From Nocardioidaceae bacterium (lineage in GTDB: Bacteria; Actinomycetota; Actinomycetes; Propionibacteriales; Nocardioidaceae), in assembly GCA_030447865.1 (NCBI GenBank), contig JAUJOD010000002.1, forward strand, positions 1 through 64,000: a stretch of DNA of 64,000 bases. Direction: 5' to 3'. The translations under genes were made by a program, and so were the position numbers. This document shows positions 36,126 to 44,517 of this stretch, piece by piece. Within the stretch, counting starts at the first letter, position 1. Each line of letters opens with the position of its first letter. The notes beneath the pieces were generated by a model. That model was not told where the DNA came from, did no database searches, and worked only from the letters and a program-made list of their open reading frames with translations.

Positions 36126-36152
36126 AGGGACCAGTGGCTGCGACAGCGACCG

Positions 36153-36464
36153 TCACATCGGGCCGAGCACGGTGAGCCGCACCGTGATGGTGTCGCCTTC
36201 GTCGAGCCCCTCGGCCCGGCGTACCGCGTCCTTCACCGGCACGACGTACAGCCCGTCTTTGGGGAACAGCGAGGTCTCCCACTCGGTGGCGCCGATCCGC
36301 GCCCTGACCGGGATCATCCCCCAGCCGTAGGTCACGGCCCTGGACACGGCGTGCAGGTCAAGGCTGTCCTCGGCCGGCACCGTGACGAAGTAGTACGGCG
36401 ATGGGCCCCGCCAGTGCCAAAGGTCGCCGGTGAAGTCCAGGTCGATACCCGCGGGGTCACCCAT
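36153..36464 (-). CDS. DUF1905 domain protein
   Basis: The product has 103 residues from ATG 36464. The family pattern FTGDLWHWRGPSPYYFVTVP near residue 10 and IPVRARIGATEWETSLFP in the middle are diagnostic. The C-terminal GDTITVRLTV completes a beta-barrel. No enzymatic role is established for the family. It is divergent from the WYL regulator gene across about 115 bp and may be under its control. Confidence 0.75.
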   Translation of the reverse strand: MGDPAGIDLDFTGDLWHWRGPSPYYFVTVPAEDSLDLHAVSRAVTYGWGMIPVRARIGATEWETSLFPKDGLYVVPVKDAVRRAEGLDEGDTITVRLTVLGPM

Positions 36465-36578
36465 CACGCCCGCCAGGATCACTCATGACACGGTGTAGTA
36501 GGTGGTGGTGGCCGCGGTCATGCTCCGCAGACTAGGGTCTGTTCCGGACGTTGTGCTGCCGGATTGGCGGAGAGTGGT

Positions 36579-37544
36579 GTGAAGCCAGATGCGACCCCCA
36601 CGGCCCGGGCCCTGGTAACCCTCGAGCTGGTCCAGGGAAGTCCGGGGATCACCGCAGGCCGGCTCGCCGACAAGCTGGGTGTCTCCGAGCGAGCCGCGCG
36701 GCGGTACGTCGCTATTCTGCGCGAAGCCGGCATCCTGATCGAGTCCGTGCGGGGGCCGTACGGCGGCTATCGCGTTGGGCGCGGCCTGCGGCTCCCGCCG
36801 CTGGTGTTTACCGCCACCGAGGCCCTCGGCCTGGTGATGGCGGTGCTCGACGGCCATCACGACGCCGGCGATCCCACCGACCCGGTTGGCGGCGCGCTCG
36901 GCAAGATCGTTCGGGCGCTGCCAGAGCCGGTGGCAGCCCAGGCCGAGGCGGTACGCCGCAGCGCGGCGCCGGCGCCGGACCGCGCCGCAGCCCGTCCCGA
37001 CCCCGGGACGACGAGCGCGCTGGTGCGGGCCTGCTCCGACCAGCGACGGGTGCGGCTCGGCTATCGCTCCGAGGCCGGGTCGGAGTGGATCGCCGAGGTC
37101 GACCCGTGGGCGCTGGTCGTGCGCCACGGCCGTTGGTACCTGCTGTGCCACTCTCACGCGGCGAACGCGCGACGGGCCTACCGGATCGACCGGGTCCTGG
37201 GGGTCGACCTGCTCGACCAAACCTTCACCCCACCTACCGACCTCGACCCGGTCGCCCTGCTCGAGGAGCATCTCGCGGTGGGCTGGGAGTACACCGTGGA
37301 AGTCGTCATCGACGCGCCCCTCGCTACCGTGGCACCGTGCCTCCCGCGCGCGCTCGGCCGGCTTGAGTGCGTCGATGCCGGCACCACCCGACTGGTCGGC
37401 AGCACCAGCAACCCGACCTGGTACGCCGAGCAGCTCGCAGGGCTCCCTGCGTCGTACCGGATCGTGCAGTGCCCGGAGCTCCAGTACGCCGCGCGCGTGA
37501 TCGGACAGCGGCTGCTCGCGGCGAGCGGGAGTGGCGGTACCTGA
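36579..37544 (+). CDS. helix-turn-helix/WYL transcriptional regulator
   Basis: The product has 321 residues from GTG 36579 with GGAG seven bases upstream. The N-terminal DeoR-like winged helix is LELVQGSPGITAGRLADKLG followed by VSERAARRYVAILREAGILIES. The WYL ligand-binding domain (about 150-230) contains VRLGYRSEAG and WALVVRHGRWYLLCHSH, and a WCX-like C-terminal domain follows. WYL regulators often sense nucleotides or DNA ends; the target here may be the divergent DUF1905 gene. A second regulator of this type is at 53448. Confidence 0.85.
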   Translation: MKPDATPTARALVTLELVQGSPGITAGRLADKLGVSERAARRYVAILREAGILIESVRGPYGGYRVGRGLRLPPLVFTATEALGLVMAVLDGHHDAGDPTDPVGGALGKIVRALPEPVAAQAEAVRRSAAPAPDRAAARPDPGTTSALVRACSDQRRVRLGYRSEAGSEWIAEVDPWALVVRHGRWYLLCHSHAANARRAYRIDRVLGVDLLDQTFTPPTDLDPVALLEEHLAVGWEYTVEVVIDAPLATVAPCLPRALGRLECVDAGTTRLVGSTSNPTWYAEQLAGLPASYRIVQCPELQYAARVIGQRLLAASGSGGT

Positions 37545-37699
37545 GGGCTCAGCCGCCCGACCCGACCGTCCACGGCCTCGCGGAGCAGGTCGGCGTGCTC
37601 GGGGTGCCGGCCGTGCTCCTCGATCAGGTCGTAGAGCAGCCGGCGCAGGCTGGCATGGCGACCGTCGGGCGAGGGGAGACGTGGACGGGCTGGTCGAGT

Positions 37700-37995
37700 C
37701 CGCCGTCGGCCAGTGCCGCCTCCAGCCTGGCCGGGACGGTTCGACGGCGCCGTCCCGGAGCGCCGTCGAGCAGTACCGGTACCCGGTCGCCAGCCGGCGC
37801 TGGGAGTTCCCCGCCGGAACCGTCGACCAGATGCAACCGGTCTCCGTCGACCGGGATGATCAGAGCGATGTCTGGGCTGTCCACCACGCCGTAAATGCCG
37901 GTGGACCCGTCCGAGCAACGGATCGCGTCTTCCCGGACCGCCATCCACGGATTCATGTACACCTGTTTGCTGCCAAGGGTTTCCACGGCGATCAT
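37700..37995 (-). pseudogene. Nudix hydrolase remnant with internal micro-inversion
   Basis: ATG 37995 overlaps the sigma-factor stop (ATGA). The first 57 residues (MIAVETLGSKQVYMNPWMAV...ALIIPVDGDRLHLV) are the N-terminus of an ADP-ribose-pyrophosphatase-like Nudix enzyme. The next expected segment, VEQYRYPVASRRWEFPAGTVD, is present but encoded on the opposite strand at 37766-37826. Re-inverting the stretch between the TCGA sites restores an in-frame HLVEQYRYPV...EFPAGTVDGAPG. Beyond this no Nudix box (GX5EX7REUXEEXGU) is found, so the gene is also truncated. Confidence 0.7.
37765..37827. other. inverted 53-bp segment between GTCGA/TCGAC arms
   Basis: GTCGA at 37765-37769 and TCGAC at 37823-37827 are inverted arms. 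The 53 bp between them (37770-37822) are reversed relative to the surrounding Nudix reading frame. The arms are too short for homologous recombination, suggesting a one-off microhomology inversion rather than a programmed switch. Confidence 0.6.
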
Positions 37996-39200
37996 TGTGT
38001 CCGGTCGGCGGCCCGCGCGCGGGCGGCCCGACGGACCAGGTGGTCGCGCTCGGCGACGTCCGTGGCCCGACGGGCGGCCTCCGCGTACGCCGTGGCGGCG
38101 GCCGGGAGGTCGCCGCTGAGCTCGTGCAGGTGGCCGCGGACGGCGTGCCAGCGGTGCCGCTCGCCGAGCACCTCGCGCAGCCGGTCGGTCTCGCGCAGCC
38201 CGGCGGCGGCGCCGAGGACGTGGCCGATCGCGACCGCGCGCCCGAGCACCGCGGCGGGGTCCCGGCGCACCGGGTCGTCGGTGAGGGCGACGAGGTCGTC
38301 GTACCATGCGAGGATCTGCGGCCAGTCGGTCTCCTCGGCGCTTGCCGCGTCGTCGTGCAGGGCGGCGATCGCGGCCTCCACCTGGTAGCGGCCCGGGCGC
38401 CGTTCCTCGGTCTGCATGGCGAGCGCCGACTGCAGGACCCGCACACCCTCGGCTATCTCGCGAGTGTCCCACAGGCCGCGGTCCTGCCGGTCGAGCGTGA
38501 CGATCCGGCCCTCGGGGTCGAGCCGCGCCGGGAGGCGGGCGTGGTTGAGGAGCATCAGCGCGAGCAGCCCGCGCGCCTCCGGTTCCTCGGTGGCGAGGGT
38601 GAGCTGGCGGGCGAGCCGGATCGCCTCGCCGGCCAGGTCGACCCGGCCCGCGTGGCCGGCCGTGTAGATGAGGTAGAGCACGCGCAGCACGACGGCGAGG
38701 TCGCCGGGCTGGTCCAGGCGGCGTCCCCGCAGGGTGCGCTTGGCGCGGCTGATCCGCTGCGCCATCGTCGCCTCCGGCACGTAGAAGGCGTCGGCGATCT
38801 CCCGGGTGGTGAGGCCGCCGACGGCGCGCAGGGTCAGCGCCACCTGGGAGGCGGGCGCGAGGTCGGGGTGGCAGCAGCAGAAGAGCAGGAAGAGGGTGTC
38901 GTCGCCCTCCTCGGTGGCGGCGGGCCGCGGCTCGGCGTATGTCGCCTCCTCGCGGCGGTGCCGGGCGGCCTCGCTGCGGCGGGCGTCGACGAGCCGCCGG
39001 GTCGCGACCGTCGCCAGCCACGCGCGCGGGTCGCGCGGCGGGTGCTCGGGCCACACCCGCAGCGCCTCCAGCAGCGCCTCCTGGAGCGCGTCCTCGGCGG
39101 CATCGAAGTCCTCGCCCCGCCGGACCAGGCCCGCGAGCACCCCAGGGACGAGGGTGCGAAGCGCGCCCTCGTCCAGCCGTCCCGGCGGCTCGTCGATCAC
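37992..39200 (-). CDS. RNA polymerase sigma factor, ECF42 type
   Basis: The product has 402 residues from GTG 39200. Region 2 is FDAAEDALQEALLEALRVWP and region 4 is LTLRAVGGLTTREIADAFYV followed by PEATMAQRISRAKR. A C-terminal extension of about 220 residues with TPR-like helices (DLAGEAIRLARQLTLATEEP ... RGHLHELSGDLPAAATAYAE) is typical of ECF42, which lacks a classical anti-sigma factor and is encoded next to YCII/DGPF proteins, as here (6 bp apart). Its stop overlaps the start of the broken Nudix gene. Confidence 0.88.
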   Translation of the reverse strand: MIDEPPGRLDEGALRTLVPGVLAGLVRRGEDFDAAEDALQEALLEALRVWPEHPPRDPRAWLATVATRRLVDARRSEAARHRREEATYAEPRPAATEEGDDTLFLLFCCCHPDLAPASQVALTLRAVGGLTTREIADAFYVPEATMAQRISRAKRTLRGRRLDQPGDLAVVLRVLYLIYTAGHAGRVDLAGEAIRLARQLTLATEEPEARGLLALMLLNHARLPARLDPEGRIVTLDRQDRGLWDTREIAEGVRVLQSALAMQTEERRPGRYQVEAAIAALHDDAASAEETDWPQILAWYDDLVALTDDPVRRDPAAVLGRAVAIGHVLGAAAGLRETDRLREVLGERHRWHAVRGHLHELSGDLPAAATAYAEAARRATDVAERDHLVRRAARARAADRTQ

Positions 39201-39206
39201 GCCGGG

Positions 39207-39617
39207 TCAGTCATTCGGGGCCCCCTCGGACATGACCTCGCGGACGTCGATCCACTCGTACAGGGGCTCGCCGCCGGGGCCGGGCTCGGAAGAGACGTAG
39301 GCGGCGAGTTCGAGCGCCCGCTCGTGCGACTCGACGTCGATCATGTACCAGCCCGCCACAAGATCGCTGGTCTCGGGCAGCGGGCCGTCGGTGGTGACTG
39401 GCGCAGCGTCCGGGCCGCCATAGCGCACCCACGTGCGCGCCGGCGTGAGCGCCTGCGCGTCGACGTACTCACCGTGCTCCTCGAGCAGCTCGCTGACGTG
39501 CCTGAGGAAGGCCATGTGCGCCTCCACATCCTCAGGCGCCCACTGGTCCATCGGAGGAACGGGACGGTGCGGCTCCGGACCGCCGCGATAGTGCTTGAGG
39601 AGCAGGTACTTCGGCAT
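39207..39617 (-). CDS. YCII/DGPF-domain protein paired with the sigma factor
   Basis: The product has 136 residues from ATG 39617 with CCAGGAGG upstream. The YCII fold begins MPKYLLLKHYRGG; the DGPF-like motif appears as TDGPLPETSDLVAGWYMIDV, with Leu in place of Phe. Family members accompany ECF42 sigma factors and may signal to their C-terminal TPR domain. It is the first gene of the sigma-Nudix transcript. Confidence 0.85.
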   Translation of the reverse strand: MPKYLLLKHYRGGPEPHRPVPPMDQWAPEDVEAHMAFLRHVSELLEEHGEYVDAQALTPARTWVRYGGPDAAPVTTDGPLPETSDLVAGWYMIDVESHERALELAAYVSSEPGPGGEPLYEWIDVREVMSEGAPND

Positions 39618-39808
39618 GGTGGCCTCCTGGTGTCGTGGGCCGCGTCTGTCGTGGCCCTTCACCTGGTGAGCGGAGCCGGTCAGACCTTCTCGACATGAAA
39701 TCACTCATCTAGCCCCGAAACCTCTGGGGGGATCCAGCTTCGGGATTGCCGTCTCGAAAACCATCGGGGCAAGGGCAACTCACGACCCCGGCTCATGCAC
39801 TTGTGGCG

Positions 39809-39821
39809 ATATGCATATAGA
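39809..39821 (+). promoter_or_regulatory. operator palindrome and -10 box of the second TA locus
   Basis: ATATGCATAT (39809-39818) is a perfect palindrome overlapping a TATAGA -10 box (39816-39821), 18 bp before the antitoxin ATG at 39840. It fits autorepression by the ribbon-helix-helix antitoxin. Confidence 0.5.
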
Positions 39822-39839
39822 TTCAACTACCATGCATTT

Positions 39840-40097
39840 ATGGTTTCGCTGCTCCAGGTTCGCGGTGTTCCCGAGGATGCCCGCCGCATACTCAAGGCGC
39901 GAGCGGCCAGCCGCGGCCAGTCCCTCAACAGCTACATGCTCGGCGTGATCGAGCGGGAGGTCACCCGCCCGACGGTGGCGGAGGTCCTGGCCCGCGCCGC
40001 CGAGCGGACCGAGCGGGCCACCGCCTCGGCGGTGGATGTCCTCGACGCGACACGGCATGAGCGCGATGACCAACTGACCCACCGCGCCAGCCCGTGA
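39840..40097 (+). CDS. type II antitoxin, FitA/VapB ribbon-helix-helix type
   Basis: The product has 85 residues from ATG 39840. The N-terminal RHH segment LLQVRGVPEDARRILKARAA followed by SRGQSLNSYMLGVIERE matches FitA-like antitoxins. The C-terminal helix (VLARAAERTERATASAVDVL) would embrace the toxin. Its stop overlaps the toxin start (GTGA). Confidence 0.85.
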   Translation: MVSLLQVRGVPEDARRILKARAASRGQSLNSYMLGVIEREVTRPTVAEVLARAAERTERATASAVDVLDATRHERDDQLTHRASP

Positions 40098-40483
40098 TCG
40101 TCGTCGACTCCGCAGCTATCGTTGACGTGCTCACCGGCGTGCAGGGCTGCGAAAGACTGCGGGAATGCCTCACCGGTGAGGAGTTGCACGCGCCTGCGTT
40201 GTTGGACTTCGAGTTCGTTTCTGCGCTACGGGGCCTGACCTTGTCCGGGCAGCTGAGCCCGGCCAGGGCCAGCGATGCTCTCACCGACTACGAGGCCCTC
40301 CCCATTCTTCGCTGGGATGCCGGCGACGCCCTGCGCCGACGCGCGTACAGCCTCCGCGAGAACCTAACAGCCTACGACGCTGCATACGTCGCCCTCGCCG
40401 AAGCACTCGCCTGCGAGCTGGTGACACGAGACGCCCGCCTCGCCCGATCCAGCGGGCACGCCGTCCCAATCACCGTTCGCTGA
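40094..40483 (+). CDS. vapC: VapC-type PIN toxin
   Basis: The product has 129 residues from GTG 40094. PIN acids lie in IVVDSAAIVDVL (Asp), ALLDFEFVSALRG (Glu), TAYDAAYVALAEALAC (Asp) and LVTRDARLAR (Asp). It is coupled to the FitA-like antitoxin and forms an intact locus. Confidence 0.9.
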   Translation: MIVVDSAAIVDVLTGVQGCERLRECLTGEELHAPALLDFEFVSALRGLTLSGQLSPARASDALTDYEALPILRWDAGDALRRRAYSLRENLTAYDAAYVALAEALACELVTRDARLARSSGHAVPITVR

Positions 40484-40520
40484 GCGAGCGCTAGCGGCGG
40501 ACCACACGCGTCTCGGTTTG

Positions 40521-40700
40521 CTAGTCCAGGACCGCGGTGGCGTCGACCTCGACGAGCAAGTCGGGCTCGCCCAGGGCTGCGACGGGGATCAGGGTGATCG
40601 GCTTGACCGGACTTCGAGGACGAGTTCGGCAATCGCTCGCTCGCCGTGCGCCGAGGAGCCTGGCTCCGAGACTGTGGAGGCGGTCCATCACCCTGAGGGT
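40521..40700 (-). pseudogene. chimeric remnant: integrase fragment joined to RidA 3' end
   Basis: On the minus strand, about 40613-40690 reads MDRLHSLGARLLGAR and, after a frame change, RAIAELVLEV, which matches an internal segment of the integrase relic at 42385 (MDRLRDLGVSLLGARNRAI). It is joined to KPITLIPVAALGEPDLLVEV then DATAVLD and a stop at 40521, the last strands of a RidA/YjgF protein. Both source genes are otherwise gone. Confidence 0.55.
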
Positions 40701-40732
40701 TATCGTCACAAGCCCACGGCGGTTGGGCAGGT

Positions 40733-41314
40733 TCAGGCCGGTCGGATCGTGCGGCGCATGACGGTGTTCTTCATCCCCTTGGAGCGGACGAACTCGAAGC
40801 CGGCTTGCTCGTACATCGTGCGTGTTCCGTTGTAGACGAACGAGTTGTTCATCCTCTTCTCACCGATCTCGTGCGGGTAACCCTCGACCACACCGCCACC
40901 CTGCGCTGCAATCAGATCGAGCGCACCGGCCAGGGCCACCTTGGCGTAGCCCTGTCCGCGGTGACGCTTGTCGACGAAGATGCATGTGATGCGGTAGTCG
41001 GGCACCACGTCGGCCTCGGCGAGGTACTGCTTGCGGTGATGGATGGTCGGCAGCTCATCCGGGGTGCCGTACTCCGCCCACGCGATCGCCTCATCGCCAA
41101 CCATCACCAGCGCCGCATGAGCCTGTCCGGCCTCGACCAGCCGCTTCTTCAGCGCGCGGTTGCCCTCGTAACCCTGCCCCCGCTCGGCACAGTCGGGGTG
41201 GAAGTAGATACACCAGCACCCACCGAAGATCCCGTTGTGCCGCTCCACCAGGCCGGCGAACGCGTTCCACGTTTGAGCAGTCAATGGCTGAATCGAGTAT
41301 CCGTTTGTCACCAT
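40733..41314 (-). CDS. GNAT-family acetyltransferase
   Basis: The product has 193 residues from ATG 41314. The acetyl-CoA motif is ITCIFVDKRHRGQGYAKVAL (RxxGxG/A, about residue 115). The N-terminal part WNAFAGLVERHNGIFGGCWCIYFH contains a Cys-rich segment found in a subgroup of bacterial GNATs. The substrate is unknown. It is the only apparently intact enzyme gene between two integrase relics. Confidence 0.82.
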   Translation of the reverse strand: MVTNGYSIQPLTAQTWNAFAGLVERHNGIFGGCWCIYFHPDCAERGQGYEGNRALKKRLVEAGQAHAALVMVGDEAIAWAEYGTPDELPTIHHRKQYLAEADVVPDYRITCIFVDKRHRGQGYAKVALAGALDLIAAQGGGVVEGYPHEIGEKRMNNSFVYNGTRTMYEQAGFEFVRSKGMKNTVMRRTIRPA

Positions 41315-41362
41315 GCCGCCGATCGTAAGCACGCGTCACTCGGACGTTCTACGTCCGCATCG

Positions 41363-41620
41363 TCAGAGCTCGGCCAGATCGCTGCCAAAAACCGGCGGCA
41401 GCCCGGACCCGATCAATCGGAGCAACGCGAGCTCATCCCCACTCACGATCACCATTTCGTTGGCTATTGGGTCCGCCCGCCAGCGATCCTCCGACTCAAG
41501 CAGCCGGCGCCGGCTGCGAGGGTCGAAGCGAGGCGCGTCTGCTCAAGGTCCGAGGGCGCAGCGAGCTCGAAGTGGATGCGATTGCGCTGCCAACGATTCT
41601 CTGACAGCTGCTGCGGCTGA
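41363..41620 (-). pseudogene. possible VOC/glyoxalase remnant with frameshift
   Basis: The minus strand reads NRWQRNRIHFELAAPSDLEQ then TRLASTLAAGAG, which resembles the RNRxHFDL...LVALGA segment of VOC proteins. After a frame change come RADPIANEMVIVSGDELALL and a C-terminal tail to the stop at 41363. The similarity is weak and there is no good start. Confidence 0.35.
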
Positions 41621-41642
41621 ATCAGAGATAGGCTCCCCGTCT

Positions 41643-42350
41643 ATGGACATGCTGAAGGGCGAACAGATCGCCGCGGCCAACCTGACCGACTGGCGCAAGC
41701 TGGCCCAGGGACTGCATGCCCGCTACGTGGTTGACGACTTCGGCACCGGCGCACGGTTCGTCGCCGCGGTGGGCGAGGCGGGCGACGCGCTCGGCCACCA
41801 CCCGCGCGTGTCGATCGGCAATGGGTACGTCGACCTCAAGTTGATCAGCGACGACGCCATCTACCGCGACGACGAGGGCACCGAACACGTCGTCGAATGG
41901 GTGACCCAGCAGGACGTCGACCTCGCGCGACGGATCACCGAGATCGCCGCCGACCACAAGGTCGACGCCGACCCGGCCTCGGTCAGCGTCATCGAGCTCG
42001 GCCTCGACACGGCGCACTCCGCGACAATCGCCCCAATGTGGGCCGCCCTGCTGACCGGGAGCGCCGAGGCCCAGGGCCACGGGTCCCCCAGCGACGAAAT
42101 CCGGGACGCCACGGGACGGGTACCGAACCTGTGGTTCGGGGACGCCGACGAGCACGAGACCCCGCGTCAGCGGTTCCACATCGAGGTCTATGTGGCGCCC
42201 GAGGTGGCCGCGCAACGGATCGCCGCCGCCATCGCCGCAGGTGGGGCGGTCGTCGATGACAGCAACGCGCCCTCGCTCACCGTGATCGCCGACGAGGACG
42301 GCAACAAAGGAATCGTATGCGTCGACGTGTCCGCTGCGAAGAGGGATTGA
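41643..42350 (+). CDS. pterin carbinolamine dehydratase-like/VOC two-domain protein
   Basis: The product has 235 residues from ATG 41643. The N-terminal 100 residues resemble 4a-hydroxytetrahydrobiopterin dehydratase (LTDWRKLAQGLHARYVVDDF, ALGHHPRVSIGNGYVDLKLI, with the HHP motif and the HVVEWVTQQDVDLARRI helix). The C-terminal half resembles a glyoxalase/VOC domain (VPNLWFGDADEHETPRQRFH plus IEVYVAPEVAAQRIAAAIAAGG). This fused arrangement is common in actinobacteria; its substrate is not established. Confidence 0.75.
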   Translation: MDMLKGEQIAAANLTDWRKLAQGLHARYVVDDFGTGARFVAAVGEAGDALGHHPRVSIGNGYVDLKLISDDAIYRDDEGTEHVVEWVTQQDVDLARRITEIAADHKVDADPASVSVIELGLDTAHSATIAPMWAALLTGSAEAQGHGSPSDEIRDATGRVPNLWFGDADEHETPRQRFHIEVYVAPEVAAQRIAAAIAAGGAVVDDSNAPSLTVIADEDGNKGIVCVDVSAAKRD

Positions 42351-42384
42351 ACCGCCAACTCGGGTGACCCGCGGCCTGGCCGCG

Positions 42385-43225
42385 GTCACCTCGCCGGCGT
42401 AGCGGGCCCAGGGCTCCGCTGCCTTGTCAACATGGAGGAGTGCCACCTGCGTGCTGTAGCCGAGGGCCTCGGCGACGAGCGATGGCGGGCACTCGAGGAC
42501 GAGTTATCCGATGGCGCGGTTTCGGGCGCCGAGGAGGCTGACACCGAGATCGCGGAGCCGGTCCATGAAGGTGTTGGGGTGCAGGTGACGGCCAGCCAGT
42601 GTGCTGGGAAACATCCAGGGGCTATCGGTCCCCGCGCCGGTACGGAGATTAGGCCGCCGTGAGGCGAGATGCTCTCGGATGCGCGACGCGAACGGTTCGG
42701 GAACGTCAGTCGGGTGCGCGCCGACCGTGACGCCCATGCCCGTGTCACCGTCGTCGACGACGCTGGTCGGGCAGGTGACGACCTTGACCAGCGGCTGGGC
42801 GTAGAGCAGCAGGAGCATGCCGGCAACAACGCAGTAGGGGAGTTGCTCGCTGGTGCCGGTGAGGAGCGCGTGGATCCAGGCAAGCCGCTGGTCCTGACTC
42901 AGCGACGGGCTCGACTTTCGCTGATTGATGCTGGACAGTGACCGCAGTATTGAGGCGCGACTTCTTCGCGACAACGAAGAAGGTCCTGATCGCGCTGCGC
43001 GTCGTCGGGCCAGTGGCCAGCCACTCGTCGACATCTTGCTGGGTACACGTAGCGACGGTGCGCTGGTAGGTCTCGTGCAGCCACACGAGGAACTTCACCG
43101 TTTCGGTGATCTCCTGCTTCGCCGAGTGGACCGGGCCGTGAGTGGCGTTGGGCGGACCCGGGAGCAGTCGGTCTTGGAGGCATTCGGGGCAGGTGCCACG
43201 GGTGTGAACGGCTGCGCAGGCTAGT
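42385..43225 (-). pseudogene. decayed tyrosine recombinase
   Basis: Fragments in three frames line up as one recombinase of an actinobacterial Cys-rich family. They are CPECLQDRLLPGPPNATHGP and WLHETYQRTVATCTQQDVDE (about 43000-43190); LLLLYAQPLVKVVTCPTSVV (about 42770-42830); LHPNTFMDRLRDLGVSLLGA then RNRAI (about 42505-42575), followed by an in-frame TAA at about 42502 and the C-terminus LVLECPPSLVAEALGYSTQV plus EPWARYAGEV. At least two frameshifts and one nonsense codon make it inactive. Confidence 0.75.
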
Positions 43226-43390
43226 GGACCCCCTGCGCATCTAGAGTCGGCGTATGCCCAGCCACGCCATGACCACTGCACCGGCCATTCTGAGCCCTGC
43301 ACGACTGGCGCAGGGTGGGCCACCACCGGGGAGTGCAGGTAGAGCCGACATCGACCGCCTGGGTGTCTCTCGACTAGTTCGAGGAGACCC

Positions 43391-44223
43391 ATGAGCGCAC
43401 GGATCATCGATGGCAGCGCCGTTGCCGCGAGGTTGCTGGACCATGTCGCGCGAGGTGCGACCGACTTCGTTGAGCAGAAGCACCGCCGTCCTTGTCTGGC
43501 GACGATATTGGTCGGGGACGACCCTGCTTCACATACGTACGTCCGGATGAAGCGGAACCGGTCAGCCAGAGTCGGCATGGAGTCGCGGTACGTCCAACTT
43601 CCGGCTGACACCACGACATCCCAACTCGTCGCGGAGATAGAGGCTCTGTCAGCGGACCCAGCGGTCGACAGGATCCTGTTGCAGCACCCAGTGCCTGCCC
43701 ACATCGACGAACGCGCAGCGTTCGAAGCGATCGCGCCGGGCAAGGACGTCGACGGCGTCACCATGCACAGCTTCGCGGCAATGGCCTTCGACGAACCAGG
43801 GTTCCACTCCTGCACGCCTGGCGGGATCCTCCGGCTCCTGGATGCCTACGACGTCGAACTGTCAGGAAAGCATGCCGTCGTCATCGGGCGCAGCCCCGTC
43901 ATGGGCAAGCCCGTCGGAATGCTTCTGCTCAGCAGGGACGCGACCGTCACGTACTGCCACTCCCGCACGGAGGATCTAGCGGCCCAGGTCCGCAGTGCGG
44001 ACGTCGTCGTTGCGGCCGTCGGGCGTCCGGAGTTGATCCGAGGTGAGTGGATCAAGGACGGCGCGGTCGTCATCGATGCGGGCTACAACCCGGGCAACGT
44101 TGGAGACGTCGAGTACGGCACGCGGCCGAGCGAGCCAGCCTGATCACCCCGGTGCCGGGAGGCGTCGGCCCGATGACGATTGCCGTGCTTCTCGAGCAGA
44201 CGCTTACTGCGGCTCGGGCGTAA
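43391..44223 (+). pseudogene. folD: methylenetetrahydrofolate dehydrogenase/cyclohydrolase, frameshifted near the 3' end
   Basis: The ATG 43391 has GAGGAG upstream. The first 243 codons are intact FolD: YVRMKRNRSARVGM with the catalytic Lys, LLQHPVPAHID, PGKDVDGVT, CTPGGILRLLDAY, VVIGRSPVMGKPVGMLLL and [18 protein letters not shown]. Near 44120 one base is missing (GGCACGCGGCCG). Restoring it gives [20 protein letters not shown] then [13 protein letters not shown] to the stop at 44223, the normal C-terminus; as it stands translation ends at 44143. The PGGVGPMT folate loop is thus lost. It is probably a surplus copy of folD. Confidence 0.8.
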
Positions 44224-44352
44224 CTGGTTGTGGACAGCCTGCGTATCAAGACCCGACGTATTGACCCCTAATCAAGGGTGTCAATGGCAGGCCGAGCGGC
44301 CGGGTGTGTGGTCGCAAGGGGCACCCGTCCTGGACATAGACCCGGACGGCTC

Positions 44353-44416
44353 TTGCGGGACGCCACGACGCCGGCCCGGCGAGCCGGTCTGCGGCGTCCC
44401 CCTAGGGTTCCCGCAA
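44353..44416. other. large nested hairpin in intergenic DNA
   Basis: TTGCGGG (44353-44359) pairs with CCCGCAA (44410-44416). In an alternative or nested fold, GGGACGCC (44357-44364) pairs with GGCGTCCC (44393-44400). CCGG words lie inside. No T-run follows. It lies in the 294-bp gap between folD and the DHFR-like fragment, where no other gene is seen. Confidence 0.4.
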
Positions 44417-44517
44417 CCCTTCCCTTCCGTATGCAGCATCCGCTTGGCGCGGTGGTCAACCGGCCCGGTGTGGTCTGACCGATGAATTTTCCGCCGTGTT
44501 GGTCTGTGCGCCGAATA

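Noticed and set aside
37624-39054. Long minus-strand frame of 476 codons overlapping the sigma factor gene
   Set aside because: It is an Arg/Pro-rich shadow of the sigma gene in another frame; only its C-terminal part contains real Nudix sequence, annotated separately.
37995-39698. Long plus-strand frame antisense to the sigma and YCII genes
   Set aside because: It arises from GC-rich codon structure of the opposite strand; no start signal and no family motifs.
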